A stretch of 63,058 bases of DNA from Chara braunii (taxonomy: Eukaryota; Streptophyta; Charophyceae; Charales; Characeae): the NCBI GenBank assembly GCA_003427395.1, contig BFEA01000345.1, positions 1,564,073 through 1,627,130 on the forward strand, in the 5' to 3' direction. Made by a program: the position numbers and the translations under genes. This document shows positions 10,344 to 20,124 of the stretch, piece by piece. Numbering within the stretch: position 1 is the first letter of the stretch; each line of letters starts with the position of its first letter. The notes below the pieces were generated by a model. It was not told the DNA's origin, searched no databases, and saw nothing but the letters and a program-made list of their open reading frames with translations.

Positions 10344-10721
10344 TCATGTAGATTCTTCATCGGGGTATCCGGTCCATTTGACTTTGAATTCTTTGATTGG
10401 TTCCAAATGGTCTGATACTTGTGTGGTTCGTCGTCCTATGATGGACTCTACTACGAATTCTGGGCCTGTGGGAAGCATGATCGGTGGAGGTCTGGGGTAA
10501 GGGCGGTCAGCGAATTGGGGTGGGGATTCATGGTATTCTTTTAGGTATTCTACATGGAAGACAGGGTGGAAACGATTCATGTCAAGGGGGAGTTGGGAGT
10601 TTGTAGTTGACGGGGGAGGTTTGTTCAATGATGGGGAAGGGTACGAGCCACTTGTTCAAGAGTTTCTTGGACAAGCCGTGTTCGGGTTCAAAGTGTTTGG
10701 CGGAGAGCTAGACTTTGTCTC
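10344..10721 (-). pseudogene. integrase C-terminus and chromodomain of Gypsy-2
   Basis: The minus-strand frame from 10628 holds NRFHPVFHVEYLKEYHE, the link from the integrase GPY/F module, then a chromodomain: EFVVESIIGRRT and KVKWTGYPDEEST. In chromoviruses this module steers integration to modified chromatin. The frame ends at TGA 10344-10346 where the family has the Trp of TWEP. The remaining helix is readable in another frame just downstream. Confidence 0.85.
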
Positions 10722-11455
10722 CTACTTTGAATGACACGTCACGTTTGCTTGTTGTTCTTGTGTTTGTTCAAGGGCTTCGGTTGCTTCTCTGAGGAGTCGA
10801 TTAATTGTTGCTACCCATTCATTGAGGGAAGGGCAGGGCATGGAGGGGGTGAGTTGCAAGGGAAGCAGGAAATCGGAGAGCAAGCGCGGATGATAGCCAA
10901 GGTCAAGGTAGAATGGAGACATGCCAGTGGAAGGACAAACAACATTGTTGTAGGCGATCTCGGCAGTGGTGACCAACTGATCCCAATCGTGTTGATGTGG
11001 ATGACAATACTTACGCAGGATTCTTTGGAGAGTATTGTTCATCTTCTCGGTTTGTCCATCGTTCTGTGGGTGGAATGTAGTGTTATACTTGAGCGTGGTT
11101 CCGTAGGCTTTAAAGAGGTGTTTCCAAAGTTGTGAAAGGAAGCGAGGGTCACGGTCGCTGATGATGTTCTCGAGGAGACCGTGGTGCCATGCGACATGGT
11201 CGAAGAAGAGAATGGTGATGTCCTTGGCATTGTACGATGTGGTGCAAGGGATGAAGTGGGCGCGTTTAGTCAAGCGGCAAACAATGACATAGATGCAATC
11301 ATGTCCGCGGTCGGTCTTGGGGAGACCGCAGACGAAATCCATGGAGATGGACTGCCATTGGTGGGTGGGGATCGACAATGATTGTCGCTTGCCAGGCTTG
11401 ATGCAATTTGAGGGGTTGACGACTTGACACGTGGGGCATAAGCGGATGTATGCCT
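10722..11455 (-). pseudogene. integrase catalytic core of Gypsy-2
   Basis: The 218-codon minus-strand frame has the DDE core: Asp in SISMDFVCGLPK, Asp in IISDRDPRFLSQLWKHLF and Glu in NDGQTEKMN. After AYNNVVCPSTGMSPFYLDLGYHP it ends before the GPY/F module. The CC half of the zinc finger (TCQVVNPSN) is readable just before it. The hAT-like element separates that half from the HH half at 12934-13190. Confidence 0.9.
11448..11455. repeat. 8-bp target-site duplication, left copy
   Basis: GTATGCCT directly precedes the element end CAAAGG. The same eight bases follow the other end at 12926-12933, and the uninterrupted Gypsy-4 has a single ATGTATGCCTTGACG at this place. Confidence 0.95.
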
Positions 11456-12003
11456 CAAAGGTGGCAACTGGGTAACCGTTGCCCGTACCCGAACGTACCC
11501 AACTGTAACCGGCAGGTTATGGGCAGGTACGGGTACCCTTCCGGAGGAGGCCTTCGGTATGGGCAGGCATAAATTTTATTTGTGGATTTCAGGGCAGGCA
11601 CGGTTGCACTGCGTGGAGATCACGGGCAGGCATGGGCGGGTATTGGTGGTGAAAAGGGAAAAAACGCAGGTATGGGCGGCCAAGAAAAAGAAGAGCATGG
11701 GTATAACCGTTATAGGGTGGTGAAGAAAACAAATCAGATGGGTTTGGGCGGGTAAGCAATTCTGTCGGGTAACCGTACATAATATCCACATTCCCCCCCC
11801 CTCCCCCACCTTCCCTTCTTTCCAAGAAATATGCAGACCGGCGAAGCTGTTTTTTTTTATTATGCACATTTTTTTTCCTGCCGCGAATGGCGAGAAAAAT
11901 ATTTCAGGAAATAGCCTCCCAACTTCGAAATTGGCCACTTTCGAAATTGGAAGGGTCCAGCCTCGACTGAGGGAGTTCCCCCTTGGAAATTGGCCGCCCG
12001 TCA

Positions 12004-12103
12004 TGGTTGTACCCGCCGCCCTTCTGTGTGTGCATGCCACTGCATGGCCATCGTCTGCCCCTTGTGGTTGTACCCGCTATCGTTCTGTGTGTGCTGCATG
12101 GCC

Positions 12104-12142
<39 letters not shown>
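12004..12142. repeat. internal duplication and (GA)n run within the hAT-like element
   Basis: Two copies of a unit containing GTTGTACCCGC, CTTCTGTGTGTGC and GCATGGCCAT lie at about 12004-12052 and 12066-12104. A GA microsatellite follows at 12105-12142, and CAGGTAAGT, a perfect donor consensus, follows at 12145-12153. Confidence 0.8.
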
Positions 12143-12145
<3 letters not shown>

Positions 12146-12381
12146 AGGTAAGTCTCCAAACCCGTGGCAGGCCTCACGCTACTTTCATTGATAGGATGAG
12201 CAAAATCAAATGAATCTGCTGCGGAGGGCAGTTAGAAGGGATATGGGGCGGTTAGGGGCAGTTGGGGACGGTTAGAGGCGATAAGGGGCGGTTAGGGGCG
12301 GATGGGGACAGTTAGGGGCCGTTAGGGGCGGTTGGGGACAGTTAGGGGAGGGTGGGTCACAAATGCGGATGGTTAAGGGCG

Positions 12382-12569
12382 NNNNNNNNNNNNNNNNNNN
12401 NNNNNNNNNNNNNNNNNNNNNNNNNNNNNNNNNNNNNNNNNNNNNNNNNNNNNNNNNNNNNNNNNNNNNNNNNNNNNNNNNNNNNNNNNNNNNNNNNNNN
12501 NNNNNNNNNNNNNNNNNNNNNNNNNNNNNNNNNNNNNNNNNNNNNNNNNNNNNNNNNNNNNNNNNNNNN
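12382..12569. other. assembly gap (188 N) inside a repeat
   Basis: Bases are unknown. The sequences on both sides are copies of one phrase (GGGTCACAAATG then GGATGGTTA), so the gap falls within a tandem GGGTNGG-type repeat. Its true length is uncertain. Confidence 0.95.
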
Positions 12570-12925
12570 GGGTCACAAATGTGGATGGTTATGGGTGGGC
12601 GCATACAATTGTGGGTGGGTACGGGTGGGTAGGGGTGAAAAACAAATTTGGTTGGGTACGGTACAGGTGGTTAACAAAAGGTTTGGGTGTAGGTGGCCAT
12701 GGGTAGTTTTGAAATAGAAAGTCCATAGGCAGTTATGGGCAGTTACAGTCAGAAGGGATTCAGGCAGGGCAGGTACAGGTACACTTTTTTTTTTTTTTTC
12801 CAGCAGGTAAGGATGGGTAAAGGTTCGGCAGACCATCTATATAGTGGGTATGGGTGGTTAGTTTTCAAAGAGGGTATGGGTAGGTAAGGTACAGGTATTC
12901 CAAGAAATCTCAGTTGCCACCTCTG

Positions 12926-12933
12926 GTATGCCT
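12926..12933. repeat. 8-bp target-site duplication, right copy
   Basis: GTATGCCT, identical to 11448-11455, immediately follows the terminal CTCTG. Confidence 0.95.
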
Positions 12934-13242
12934 TGACATCGACGAGTAGGGAAGGTTAGTGAAAGTAGCGGGACATGGTGTCGAATGTTTTCTGGAACCC
13001 AAGATGTCCGACAGTCTTGGCGTCGTGGTGTTCGACCAAGAGTTGGGCACAGAGACCACGTGCGTCAGAGATGCAAAGTCGGCGGGTGCCTTTAGTATTG
13101 ATGTAAAGGGGATTGTCATGGAGGGAGTAGTTGGGGACAGGGTTGAGGTCACGAAGTTCGTTGTATATTGTTGAGAAATCCGAGCAAGAGAGGTAGCCTT
13201 GGGTGTAGTGGTGGTGGAGTGATGGGAGGAGTTGGATACGAG
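12934..13242 (-). pseudogene. integrase zinc finger (HH half) and linker of Gypsy-2
   Basis: Reading minus from 13240, the segment gives LPSLHHHYTQGYLSCSDFSTIYNELRD and then ARGLCAQLLVEHHDAKTVGHLGF, which carries the two zinc-binding His residues. SRYFH follows, then the insertion site. Gypsy-4 has the same text without interruption. Confidence 0.85.
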
Positions 13243-14273
13243 TCATGGTGGCATAGAATTCTCGGAGGGCTTGAGGTCGGGGCGTCGAGAGAGGGCATTG
13301 GCAACGCGGTTGTCTTTGTCGGGGGTGTGGCAAATGGTGAATGTGAACTGGGCAAGAAAGTCTAACCAATGGGCTTGGCGCGGCGTGATGTCTTTCTTGG
13401 TGAGGATAGAGGAAACGATGGTGTTGTCCGTGCGGGTGGTGAAGTATTGCCCGTCGAGGTACGGGCGCCAAACTTTGAGGGCGTGGATCACGGCGAGGAG
13501 TTCCTTCTCGTTGGAGGGGTAGTCATCTCCGTGGGAAGGAGCTTCTTGCTAGTGAAGGCGATGGGGTATTCCCCGGGTAGAGCCTCAGAGTGGGTGGGGG
13601 AGTCTTTGATGGAGGGGGTTTCAAAGGTGTCGCGAGGGAAGTGTTGGGATAGGATGGCTCCAAGGGCGAATTCAGATGTGTTAGTGGTAACGTAGAAATG
13701 TTGAGAGAGGTCAGCGATCTCGAGGACCGGGGTCGTGGTAATGGTTTGTTTGTGGAAGTCGAAGGCATTTTGGCGGCGGTCGTTCCAAGTGAAGGGTTTG
13801 TCCTTGCGGGTGAGTTTGTGGAGGGGGTACGAGATGTCGGAGAAGTTGCGGATAAAGGGGCGGTAGTAATTGGCAAGGCCTAGAAATGAGCGAAGTTCGA
13901 GTAAGGTCTTTGGTGGTGGATACTTGACGAGGGCGGTGACCTTTGAAGGGTCCCTGTGGATGCCTTCAGCGGAGACGATGTGACCAAGGTATTCAACACT
14001 TGAAGCGGCAAAGGTGCATTTGCTGAGCTTGGCATAGAATTTTTGGGCGTTGGCAAGGCCGAAGGGCATCACGAGGAACTCGTAGTGCCCGAAGGGAGAA
14101 CGGAATGCGGTCTTGTGGGTGTCCTCCTCGCGGATGCGGATCTGGTGGAAGCCACCGCGGAGGTCAATTTTCGTAAAATATTTGTCTCCACGGAGGCGAT
14201 GAAGGAGCTCGGAGATCCGAGGTATGCAGTACTTGTTCTTGATCGTGATCCGATTCAAGGCGCGGTAGTCTGT
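13243..14273 (-). pseudogene. RT palm-thumb and RNase H of Gypsy-2, catalytic loop deleted
   Basis: The frame from 14258 reads NRITIKNKYCIPRISELLHRL and FTKIDLRGGFHQIRI (first catalytic Asp). It then jumps from MPFGLANA straight to QKFYAKLSKC. Compared with Gypsy-4, 47 residues are missing in frame, including YLDD, so the polymerase is dead. RNase H follows: FYVTTNTSEFALGAILSQ has Asn for the first catalytic Asp. A frameshift near 13510 moves the rest (MIHALKVWRPYLDGQYFTTRTDNTIV) to 13243-13491. The first in-frame stop, TGA, precedes TDYRALNR where Gypsy-4 has a Cys codon. Confidence 0.9.
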
Positions 14274-14640
14274 TCACATCCGAAGTTCCAATGTTCCGCC
14301 TTTCTTTACGAAAAGGCAGCTTGTGCCGAAGGGGGATAAACTCGACTTAATGAATCCTTTTTCAAGGAGTGCATTGAGTTGCCTCTTTATTTCTTCGGCT
14401 TTCGGAACAGAGAGTTGGTACGGAGGGCGGCAAGGTGGAGAGTGACCGGGGTCTAAATCGATGGTGTGGAATACGCCACGATCCGGAGGTAATCCGACAA
14501 GCAAGGACTCGGGGAAGACGTCCTTAAACTCGTCGAGGATGGAGGTGAGGGCAGGGTCGGAGTGGGGGGGCTTGGTCAGGTTTGTCCGTTGGGAGCAAGT
14601 CCTCCGGACGCTCGGGATCAAGGAGAAGGCAATAGTAGGT
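14274..14640 (-). pseudogene. RT N-terminal region of Gypsy-2
   Basis: The frame from 14621 shows ILDEFKDVFPESLLVGLPPDR, VFHTIDLDPGHSPPCRPPYQ and EEIKRQLNALLEKGFIKSSLSPFG, the standard lead-in to gypsy RT. It stops at TGA 14274-14276 just before the Asp-Tyr-Arg motif of the finger domain. Confidence 0.85.
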
Positions 14641-15135
14641 GGAGTCAGGATTCGAGCGAGCCATGTGAAGGAGTTGGTGCGGGGTGACGAAGCTTGGGGA
14701 GGTGGGATAGGGGGGATAGGGAATGTTGATGGTTGTGTCGGGGGGGTTTGTAAGGCGGAGGAGGTTGGGGTCGAACGAGTATGGCATGTAGCGGTCCAGC
14801 CACAGTGTTCCCAAAACGATGTCGCACATTAAGTGCATGACATCGAATGAGACCTGATTGCGGAGGGTTCCAACAATCATGGTGGTCTCGAGAACTGTGC
14901 GGTCTACTATGACGGCGGTGTCTTTGTCCCCTAAACGAATCGTAATCGGGGAGTCGTAACCGGTAGAGGTAAGACCGGCTTTTGGGACACACGCGTCAGT
15001 GGTGAAGTTACCGGTGGCTCCAATGTCGAGGAGGGCCCGAAACTTAGTCGTAGACGCACCAAGGGTGGCGGCGATGAATTTGAGGTGAAAGTATGATGAG
15101 TTGGCGGTGGAGATAATGGTGTTGAGGCGGCGTTG
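14524..15135 (-). pseudogene. aspartic protease region of Gypsy-2
   Basis: Near 15010-15045 the minus strand reads ALLDIGATGNFTTDACVPK, the protease active-site loop with D-I-G-A in place of D-S/T-G-A. It continues TIRLGDKDTAVIVDRTV and, in the frame from 14880, MIVGTLRNQVSFDVMHLMCD-IVLGTLWLDRY. Gypsy-4 has D-F-G-A at the same site, so the middle residue is variable in this family. A frame change lies between the loop and the second half. Confidence 0.8.
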
Positions 15136-15524
15136 TTCATTGCCTAATTAGACAAGCCGATTGTGTCGGGCTTGTTCCTCAACAATATCAAAGAAGGTGA
15201 CAGAGGATGGATTCGGAAGGAGGGTTGAGGAACATGTGGCAGTGAGGGGGCCATCAGACGATGATGGTTGCGACGCTTGGAGGTCGTCCGGTGGGATGTG
15301 CGATATCGGAAAGGGGGGACGCAAACGTATTGTCGATGCCAAATGGGTCACCGGTGGGGTAGAGATCGTCACCAATGGGATGGCTGCTAGACTAGTCGTC
15401 GATGTCGGGGCGGGTTCGTGGTGATCATGGGGACGATGTTCAAGTGGAGGAGGGGTCGGGAGTAGCAGATGCGGAAGCGGCGGGTTGGGGGGCCGCAGAC
15501 CTGGGTGCCTGACGTGTGAACTGC
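15136..15524 (-). pseudogene. C-terminal gag fragment of Gypsy-2
   Basis: The stretch is colinear with 24000-24330 of Gypsy-4: a Pro/Thr/Ser-rich region between the gag zinc knuckle and protease, containing PSSVTFFDIVEEQARHNRLV. The knuckle itself is not present. Similarity ends near 15520, where plus-strand gag of Gypsy-3 begins, so the 5' two thirds of gag and the 5' LTR are lost. Confidence 0.7.
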
Positions 15525-16478
15525 CTGGCATTTGGACAACTTGTCTGTGGATGTCCATGGTGCACCTACCCGAGGAGAAAAGGAAGGAAGTCCTTGAGAA
15601 CGCCCCTAGAGACTCCGCGTGCTTTGAGAAAGTAGCCGAAGTGGTCTTCAGAGGGGGAGGTATGGATGTCAGAGAGTACATAAAAGAAAGCTTGGATCTG
15701 GCCCTGAGGCAAAAGCGGGGGCAGAAAAAACGACGGTCCGCGGGGGAGTGATAGACCTCCTCAGGGGTTTCCTAGTCAGCGCTGGGGCGGAGGCAAAGGA
15801 AATTGGAAGAATGAGCCCGAAGGGGGGAACCAAGGGGCCTGGAGAAACGATCGAGATAGTGGGGGAAACAAGGGAACGGATTGGGAGAGTTCCCACTAGA
15901 AGGATGCAAGGGATGGTCGGTCTGGAGATCCTTCTCAAAACAAGCCCTTTGGACTCTGGCCAGATGAGCACCCAACAAGGGTTTTTCTCCCGCCTATCGC
16001 TGGGACCACAACCAACTCGACACCTTCTGTCGGGGCTTGTCTGCCCAACCCGACTGTCCGTTGCGTCTACTGCAACGAAGAAAACCACATTAAGCGTGAA
16101 TGCCTGCACCTCACGGAGGCTTTAAAATTGGGGGTCGTGAAGTTGAATGAAAATAAGTGGGTGGTGTGGGCTGATATCGGAGAGCAAGTTTCCTTCTACC
16201 CCTCCATGAGGGTGAATGTTGATAAAAGGATCGCCTTACAGGCAGAAAAGTTGAAGAAGAGACTAGAGGCTAGTGGGATAGTTGGGATGTCCCGAGTTCA
16301 AATGACGGCACCCGAACCGACCAGGGGAGTCTTCTTACGGGAGCCTCAAGTCTCCAGCATTAAGTTCGTCGAAACTTCACTCGAGGAAGAAGAGACGGAC
16401 CAATGCTTAAACCACCAGTACTTGGCCCAACTATCGGCCGCAGAAAAAAATAGAGTAGAAACGTTTTTACTTGGATGA
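15525..16478 (+). pseudogene. gag of Gypsy-3
   Basis: The first part, SACFEKVAEVVFRGGGMDV and EYIKESLDLALRQKRGQKK, lies in the frame ending at 15751. After a shift, a Gly/Trp/Asn/Arg-rich basic stretch follows with one TAG near 15898. Then comes RCVYCNEENHIKRECLHLTE at about 16054-16113, a complete CCHC zinc knuckle. The frame from 16128 continues LKLGVVKLNENKWVVWADIGE and QLSAAEKNRVETFLLG to its TGA. Knuckle followed by an EALKLGVVKL-type motif marks this family. The N-terminal half is missing. Confidence 0.8.
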
Positions 16479-16639
16479 ATTTGGGCATTCCTGTAGTGGC
16501 CCGTACGTTTCCTAAAATCGCGTAGCGTTAACGGGCACGACTTTAGGAAGTACTTGTGGTTTAAGAGTAAGGACCCAAGCCAGAGCCAGCTCATCGGGGG
16601 AGAAGGAAGCCGCTCGTGGGAAGAGCAGAGCGGATGAAG

Positions 16640-17160
16640 TTCAACCGATGAACGCAAAAATCGAGGAGAAAATGGAGGGTGAAGGGAAGGGCGAAGGAAA
16701 GCCCACCTCGCCACGAAAGACCCTGGACGAAACAGATATCGTGGCCCCTCTCAGACGGACTCTGATGCAACCAATGCAATGTACACTGCTGGAGTACTTA
16801 GCGGCTAGTAAGAACGCACGGGAAAAGTTTCTGAGTATGACCAAAAAGATGAGAATCTCGATGAACCAAGGACCAACCATCTCGGGTGGTGTGGTATTAA
16901 AAGAAGGGGCCCAATCTGGGATAACACTGTCCTCTAGAATCACCATGGAAGGTTTGCCGACGAGTTGCTTCTCCGAAGAAGTAAAGAGTTTCTATGTGTT
17001 AGGTAGCCGCCAGCTCCAGGCGACGGTTAATGGGAGAGACATGAGGGCCGTAGTAGATAACGGGTGCGAATCGACTGTTTGTCGGAATTCAATCTCCAAG
17101 GAGTTAGGCCTAGAGATAGATAGGGAAATCGCTATGTCCATGGTGGTAGCGGATAAATAA
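16640..17160 (+). pseudogene. protease region of Gypsy-3
   Basis: The 170-codon frame starts Lys/Glu-rich and includes LLEYLAASKNAREKFLSMTKK. Its C-terminal part holds the retropepsin core: LQATVNGRDMRAVVDNGCE at about residues 122-140, with the catalytic Asp in D-N-G rather than D-T/S-G. STVCRNSISKELGLEID follows. The frame ends at TAA 17158-17160. Confidence 0.75.
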
Positions 17161-17693
17161 TCGAAGTTGCGGGGGTAGAGACTAGTGTGCCAATCTTTTC
17201 AGTAAAGGAGTGCTCATCCGAGTTGATACTTGGTCGCATCTAGCTAAGCGCGGTGCACACCACTACAGTCGACCTTCCCAATGGAAGTCCGATGCTCTCA
17301 ATCCAATCCCCAGACGGAGTTCGGGTAGTTCTCAGGACTGTGGACGCTCATGATGAGCATAGCTGCACCACCGTCCCGAAGAAAGGAGGTGGTCGGTCTA
17401 GGATGTGCTAGCCCGCCTAGAAGAGACCCCTCTTTTCGGCAAATTGTCTCCGGAAGATAAAGTGGAGGTCGATGAAATCGGGGATGAGATTGTGATCAAC
17501 GAGGTAGGGTACGAGGAGTGTGAGGATGAGGAGTTCGGGGGATGTGTTAAGCTGTCTTTTTGGGGGGAATCCCTTTAGCCAACGGAGGTAGAAAACATAA
17601 AACCGTAGCGGAGAAAGTAAAACACGCCGATGTAAGTCGGGACAGGACAAAAGGCGAAAAGAGGAGGAGGGTTACAGAATCACTGCCCAACGG
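17161..17693 (+). pseudogene. protease-RT linker of Gypsy-3
   Basis: No single frame is open. Short protein-like pieces in different frames fit the second half of the protease and the acidic linker seen between protease and RT in this family, for example EVDEIGDEIVINEVGYEE near 17465-17520. Heavily mutated. Confidence 0.5.
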
Positions 17694-18374
17694 GTGGAAA
17701 AGATGGATATAGGAGATGGTAACCTCACGGAGAGGGAAAAAGAACATGTAGTAACGGTCCTGAGGGGATGCGATAAAGCCATAGCCTTTGATGACTCTTT
17801 GCGAGGTAGGATAGACCCGAGGTATGCTAAGCTTGCAAGGATCCATACCATCCCTCACGTATCATGGAAGGATAGGCCCCCGTGGAAGTATGCGCAAAAG
17901 GAAAAGGGGGAAAGAGTCGCTTTCACAAAGGAATAAATCAGGACGTTCATAGCCGAACCGTGCGAAAGTGCCTACGCGAACAAATGTTTTTTTATCAGGA
18001 AAAGAGGTAGCAATAAGCTTAGGTGGATCCAGGATCTTCGGAGGACGAATGCCATCCCAATCCGAGACCTCATGTCTATGCCGGAAGCGGATCTGTTATC
18101 GGAAGGAGCGACGGGTCGATCAATCTATTGTATCTGCGATCTTTTCTCAGGATATGATGAGATACCCCTGGATTATCGCGATCGATACATGACGGCCATG
18201 CATTCTCTGTTGGGGTTAGTACAAATGATGGTTGTACCTATGGGATGGACCAATGGAGTGGCCGTTTTTCAAAGAGCAATGATTGCGGTCCTCAAGGAGT
18301 TCATTCCGGAGAAAGTGGAAGTTTTCCTGGATGACTTTCCAATCAAAGGGCCGGTAGGGAATTCCCGGGGTTAG
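17694..18374 (+). pseudogene. reverse transcriptase of Gypsy-3
   Basis: One frame covers most of the domain, with a single TAA at 17934-17936. Motifs in order: LRGCDKAIAFDDSLRGRID, IHTIPHVSWKDRP, IQDLRRTNAIPIRD, YCICDLFSGYDEIPLDYRD (first catalytic Asp), VVPMGWTNGVAVFQRAM and VEVFLDDFPIKGP (FLDD). The frame stops at TAG 18372-18374. Apart from the stops the catalytic residues are intact. Confidence 0.9.
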
Positions 18375-18735
18375 AAAATTCGTAGTGGATCACATGACGG
18401 ACGTGGAGGCGGTCCTCAGGAAGTTAGATGACGCGAACCTTACCGTCGGTGGGACTAAGAGTCGGTGGGCGGTCTCTTCTATCAAAATATCGGGGTTCAT
18501 TTGCGACAAGGACGGAAGAAGACCGGATCCCGCCAAGCTGGAGAAGCTAATCCTGTGGCCGTCTCCCCTGAAAACAATCACGGAGGTGCGACAATTTCTA
18601 GGGGTTGTGGGATACTGGCAATTTCTTGTGAAAACCTACAGTGACAAGGCGGAGCCCCTCCGAAGGTTGCTCCGTAAAGCTGAAAAATGGGACTGGGGAG
18701 GAGACCAGGAAAGGGCAATGGAAACCCTTAAGTAA
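18375..18735 (+). pseudogene. RT connection domain of Gypsy-3
   Basis: VVDHMTDVEAVLRKLDDANL and TVGGTKSRWAVSSIKISGF continue the polymerase thumb. LEKLILWPSPLKTITEVRQF and LGVVGYWQFLVKTYSDKAEP form the conserved lead into RNase H. TAA at 18733-18735 ends the frame. Confidence 0.9.
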
Positions 18736-19087
18736 GAGTTCCGTAAGGGAGGCCAAGTACTGGGAGTACCCTACTTTGATGGCGAAGACGCTTCACAGTG
18801 TCTACCGACGCCGGGCCTTGTTCGGTGGGGAGCTCCTGTCCCAAAAAGACGGAGAAGGGAAAGAACGACTTTTAAGGTTCGAGAGTCGGGCACTCAATAC
18901 TACAGAAAGGAACTACAGTCAATTCAAGAAGGAAGTCTTAGGGGTGTTGCACTGCCTAAAAACCTTTAGCCGTTACATTTACGGAAGGCGATTCCTCCTT
19001 CGAGTAGATCCGACTGCGGTGGCAGCAGTGCTTCAGAAAGACTTCTCACCGATAGACCCGACGATGGCTCGGTGGATGATCCACATC
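18736..19087 (+). pseudogene. RNase H of Gypsy-3, truncated
   Basis: The first third is scrambled and the usual TTDAS motif is not readable. The rest is clear: FESRALNTTERNYSQFKKEV (catalytic Glu region), LGVLHCLKTFSRYIYGRRFL, LRVDPTAVAAVLQKDFSPID and MARWMIHIK. Similarity stops there, at about 19087, a few residues before the final DALSR motif. Integrase is absent. Confidence 0.85.
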
Positions 19088-19673
19088 AAGTGTGATGGGC
19101 GTGAGGCTGAGGGTGAGCCGAGGGAGAGGAGAGAGAGAGGGAGAGAGTGAGAGCACACACACACACTCACTCACTCGACACGACTGACTCGGACTGAGGG
19201 TCGGACGCAGACACAGTGGCAAGGCACAAAGTCGAAGTCTTGGATTCCGAATGCCGAAACAACAAGTCACACTGAGTACGAGTACAGCAACACAAAACTG
19301 GTACGAGACTGGTCCCCGTACCATACGGGGAGCCGGTATAAGTACCGGTGACACGTACGGTACCAGGGCATTTATGAAAAGGCCCCGAGTGCAGAACTGA
19401 AAAATGCGGTATTTGAAAGTGGCGCCCGAATTGCAGCATGGCGCCAGTTGTCCAAAATCCTACGGCACCAAAGGAGGGGTTTGGAAAAAGGGTGCCANGC
19501 TGAAAACGGGATGCAGCCGAAACAACAAAAAGATAGACCAGGGATCGAGCCCTGGCGGAGTCCGTAACACTATCCCCTCCCTCTAGAAGGCAATGTCCCG
19601 GCTGCCAAAAAATCATGAAGCAATGATGAAATCTGTGAAGGACGGGACGGGGCCGATCACTGGTTAACAAGTC
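19088..19673. other. foreign segment with GA/CA microsatellites and a GGTACCGG word island
   Basis: Between truncated RNase H and the polypurine tract lies sequence with no coding similarity. It holds (GA)n then (CA)n and CACTCACTC runs at 19120-19175, and an island rich in GGTAC, ACCGG and CGTACC at about 19275-19375. The hairpin CCAGGG-N6-CCCTGG lies at 19540-19557. One N is at 19499. No terminal inverted repeats were found. Confidence 0.5.
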
Positions 19674-19688
19674 GAAAGGGAAGAGGGG
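19674..19688 (+). other. candidate polypurine tract of Gypsy-3
   Basis: A run of 15 purines (GAAAGGGAAGAGGGG) is followed five bases later by TGTGGGTGG, a possible LTR start. It would prime plus-strand DNA synthesis. Position and composition fit, but the tract-to-TG gap is unusual. Confidence 0.45.
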
Positions 19689-19693
19689 TATAA

Positions 19694-20095
19694 TGTGGGT
19701 GGCATGGGCTGCAGGAGTAAGAGGGAACAGGGTTTGGTACCGGTGAACAGAGTTGTCCTACTGATGAACTAGGGGGGGATGCAAGGAACAGGGTAGTCCT
19801 ACAAATGAACTAAAGGGATGACAGGGAGTGGTCCTACTGATGAACTAAGGGGACTGCATGGTTCACTATAGGTTAAGGGGGAACAAAGTTAAGGGAACAG
19901 GGAACTTCTATTGATGTTCTACTGGGTAAGGGAAACGGTGTTCAGGAAAACAGGGTATTTCTATTGATGTTGTAGTGGGTAAGGGAAACAATGGTCAGGG
20001 GAACAGGGGATGTCTATTGATGTTTTAGTGGGTACGACGAACAATGGTTAGGGAAACAGGGATCTGATAATGATGTTCTACAGGGTTGTCAAAGT
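19694..20095 (+). repeat. ~55-65-bp minisatellite, possibly in a Gypsy-3 LTR
   Basis: About six to seven imperfect units contain GGGAACAGGG, CTATTGATGTTCTACTGGGTA and AAGGGAAACAATGGTCAGG-like parts. Early units read TACTGATGAACTA instead of TATTGATGTTCTA. The array sits where the 3' LTR should be, and it ends next to the 3' edge of Gypsy-4. Confidence 0.75.
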
Positions 20096-20124
20096 CAGGA
20101 AAAATAAAAATGAAAAATGTTTGT

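Larger units (their letters stand above)
11456..12925. mobile_element. non-autonomous hAT-like DNA transposon
   Basis: The insert is bounded by terminal inverted repeats CAAAGGTGGCAACTG (left) and CAGAGGTGGCAACTG (right, read inward), 14 of 15 identical, and by a perfect 8-bp duplication. That size and the CARAGGTGGCAA end are typical of the hAT superfamily. It is about 1.47 kb including a 188-bp run of N. No transposase is encoded. Both flanks of its interior are full of GGGTA, GGGCA and GGTAC words, likely subterminal repeats of the kind hAT transposases bind. The middle has a duplicated ~55-bp unit near 12004-12104 and a (GA)n run. Confidence 0.9.
9932..15524 (-). mobile_element. Gypsy-2 (family B chromovirus), split by a hAT-like insertion
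   Basis: Read on the minus strand the order is gag fragment, protease, RT, RNase H, integrase, chromodomain, then a 3' block also found in Gypsy-4. The element is closely related to Gypsy-4. It is broken by stops, by a deletion that removes the RT catalytic site, and by a DNA element at 11456-12925 in the integrase zinc finger. On the right, gag gives way to Gypsy-3 at about 15524. Confidence 0.9.
15525..20095 (+). mobile_element. Gypsy-3 (family C), decayed and lacking integrase
   Basis: Plus-strand gag, protease, RT and part of RNase H are followed, after an unrelated ~490-bp segment, by a polypurine tract and an LTR-like minisatellite. No integrase or 5' LTR is seen. The protein family differs from families A, B and D: for example the RT catalytic motif reads FLDD and the gag knuckle CVYC-x4-H-x4-C. 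Confidence 0.8.

Noticed and set aside
12272-12717. Open frames across the N run
   Set aside because: Translation of unknown bases; meaningless.
19540-19557. tRNA T-arm-like CCAGGGATCGAGCCCTGG
   Set aside because: No acceptor, D-arm or anticodon arm around it; probably a simple hairpin.
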